From: Mesorhizobium_B sp963522145
GTDB lineage: Bacteria; Pseudomonadota; Alphaproteobacteria; Rhizobiales; Rhizobiaceae
DNA: 64,000 nt
Assembly (NCBI GenBank): GCA_963522145.1
Contig: CAUQXI010000015.1
Span: 1 to 64,000 of the forward strand
Direction of reading: 5' to 3'
Below are positions 61,903-64,000 of this stretch, in pieces. Numbering within the stretch: position 1 is the first letter of the stretch; every line of letters starts with the position of its first letter. The notes beneath the pieces are model-generated. The model was not told the origin of the DNA. It saw only the letters and a list, made by a program, of their open reading frames with translations, and made no database searches. The translations under genes and the position numbers were made by a program.

Positions 61903-62376
61903 TCACCTTGGATCAGCCGCCGCAGCCATTGCGCGGCGCAGGGTTCGATCAAGGGCCTGGAGAAAGGCCGAGCGGTCTTTGGCCGAGAAGGAGGGGTTGA
62001 AGCCGCGCGACTCGCCGGTCTCGCGCAGATGCTGTTTCAAATCGCGCATGGCAACGGCCATCCCGATGGTTTCGGGCGTGAACGGCCGGCCGGTCGGTCC
62101 GAGCGTGTGGACGCCGTTGGGCACTACGCGGGCCGCGAGCGGGATGTCGGCTGTGATCACCACATCATTGGCTTTGGCGTGCTCGGCGATCCAGTCATCC
62201 GCGGCGTCGGCGCCCTTGGACACGACGACGTGCCGCACCATCGGGTCGCGTGAGGGCCGCAAGCCACCATTCGACACAAGCACGACCGCAACCTCGAGCC
62301 GCCCGGCGACCTTCAGGATTTCGTCCTTCACCGGGCAGGCGTCCGCATCCACGAAGATCGTGACGGCAGAAGCCAT
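61903..62376 (-). CDS. UPF0178 (DUF188, YaiI/YqxD) protein
   Basis: 157-aa protein with an N-terminal IFVDADACPVKDEI and central ANDVVITADIPLA and PNGVHTLGPTGRPFT blocks. It belongs to the PIN-like DUF188 family; the acidic residues suggest a nuclease fold, but no activity is established. It is a single gene between DUF1345 and frmA. Confidence 0.87.
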   Translation of the reverse strand: MASAVTIFVDADACPVKDEILKVAGRLEVAVVLVSNGGLRPSRDPMVRHVVVSKGADAADDWIAEHAKANDVVITADIPLAARVVPNGVHTLGPTGRPFTPETIGMAVAMRDLKQHLRETGESRGFNPSFSAKDRSAFLQALDRTLRRAMAAAADPR

Positions 62377-62402
62377 GCCTTCCTCTGCGATCGCTCTTCC
62401 TG

Positions 62403-63527
<1,125 letters not shown>

Positions 63528-63599
63528 GACATAGTCCTCCTGAATCGGCGGGCATTGGTTTCAGCTTTCGCCTGCCGGTTCAAGCCTTTCGGATGGTTT

Positions 63600-63641
63600 C
63601 GGAATATGGTCGAGCACGAGATCGTGCTCGACCATATTCCG
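63600..63641. promoter_or_regulatory. large near-perfect palindrome between frmA and dnaE
   Basis: The two arms of 19 bp (GGAATATGGTCGAGCACGA and its exact complement, from 63601 to 63640) are separated by only two bases; one further C-G pair extends the stem on each side. It lies 73 bases upstream of frmA and 107 bases upstream of dnaE. Without a T-run it is not an obvious terminator. A dimeric operator or a cruciform/recombination site are options. Confidence 0.5.
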
Positions 63642-63747
63642 GGAATCGGGGGAAGCGTGCCGGAACGCGATGGACTCTGTTCACCCGTTTCGGGACAATC
63701 TCCCTCGTCCCGGAAAGCTTCGGCGGCGATTCCCTTCAGGAGAAGAC

Positions 63748-64000
63748 ATGGCCGGTGAACGGCAATCACGCGATCCGATCATCCGTGCTGCGAACGCCGC
63801 GCGGGAGCCTCGGCGCGGGCCTGCGCCGGTCGCCTGGGCCTTTGTGCATCTGCGCGTGCATTCCGCTTATTCGCTGCTGGAAGGCGCGCTGCAGGTCGGC
63901 AAGGTCGTCAGCCACGCCGTGGCCGACCAGATGCCGGCGATTGCCGTCACTGACACCGGCAACATGTTCGGTGCGCTGGAATTCGCGCAGAAGGCCTCCA
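63748..64000 (+). CDS. dnaE: DNA polymerase III alpha subunit, 5' end only (truncated by the window)
   Basis: The first 84 codons of a PHP-domain polymerase. FVHLRVHSAYSLLEGALQ and AIAVTDTGNMFGALEFAQKA match the replicative DnaE1 type (HVHSxYSLLEGA style), not error-prone DnaE2. It continues beyond the window edge. AGGAG is followed by a 6-base spacer to the ATG at 63748. The N-terminal 25 residues before the PHP domain are basic and variable. Confidence 0.9.
   Translation, partial: MAGERQSRDPIIRAANAAREPRRGPAPVAWAFVHLRVHSAYSLLEGALQVGKVVSHAVADQMPAIAVTDTGNMFGALEFAQKAS

Noticed and set aside
63748..64000. Error-prone polymerase DnaE2
   Set aside because: The visible N-terminal PHP sequence (HSAYSLLEGAL, VTDTGNMFGALEFA) is DnaE1-like, and no imuA or imuB gene is seen next to it.

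Overview
The window is a stretch of alphaproteobacterial chromosome, most likely from the order Hyphomicrobiales (Rhizobiales). The evidence is high GC, many 4-bp ATGA/GTGA overlaps, an ExoR-type regulator, a fused SecDF, a DUF1127 micro-protein, a NifU-like/YidD/ThrS cluster and a DnaE1-type polymerase start. Family and genus cannot be fixed from the sequence alone. The content is almost entirely housekeeping. I found no prophage, insertion sequence, CRISPR array, toxin system or other mobile or defence island.

Layout. 1-8.4 kb: valS, an isolated lower-GC FadL-type porin, exoR, a DUF3072 protein, and erpA-xthA divergent from dgt. 8.4-20.4 kb: a long + strand run of argS, an acidic SPOR-domain membrane protein, nagZ, an orphan ABC ATPase, tatABC, serS, surE and pcm. 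20.5-27 kb: a degenerate LytM (NlpD-type) lipoprotein, a DUF815 ATPase on the opposite strand, yajC-secDF, and two genes whose relatives in mitochondria are complex I assembly factors. 27-32.5 kb: trmFO, a DUF1127 protein, a DUF2157/GDYXXLXY membrane pair, tRNA-Leu and trigger factor. 32.5-40 kb: mainly minus strand, with radC, map, a secreted DUF4142/hydrolase pair, tRNA-Glu, an M15-like peptidase and PHA synthase. 40-46.5 kb: aminotransferase, hom, recJ, folE-hisI, NifU-like and yidD. 46.5-54.7 kb: thrS, an acyltransferase, an uncharacterised secreted protein, a nitroreductase, DUF2336 and parE. 54.8-64 kb: the gcvT-gcvH-gcvP operon under a tandem glycine riboswitch, a molybdoenzyme/cytochrome b pair, DUF1345, UPF0178, class III alcohol dehydrogenase, and the 5' end of dnaE.

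How the genes work together. The window combines translation (four aminoacyl-tRNA synthetases, two tRNAs, trigger factor, methionine aminopeptidase), protein export (Tat, YajC, SecDF, YidD), envelope remodelling (NagZ, SPOR, NlpD-like, ExoR), repair (SurE/Pcm, XthA, RecJ, RadC) and one-carbon metabolism (Gcv, FolE, FrmA).

No clearly new system stands out. The observations most worth checking are: a near-perfect 40-bp palindrome between frmA and dnaE; the NDUFAF3/NDUFAF6-like pair behind secDF; a scaffold protein lacking the third IscU cysteine; the surE-pcm-nlpD order with a catalytically degenerate LytM domain; and an orphan ABC ATPase sitting where I would expect scpAB. Where an upstream start codon was available I chose starts by Shine-Dalgarno position and family length, and each entry says so.
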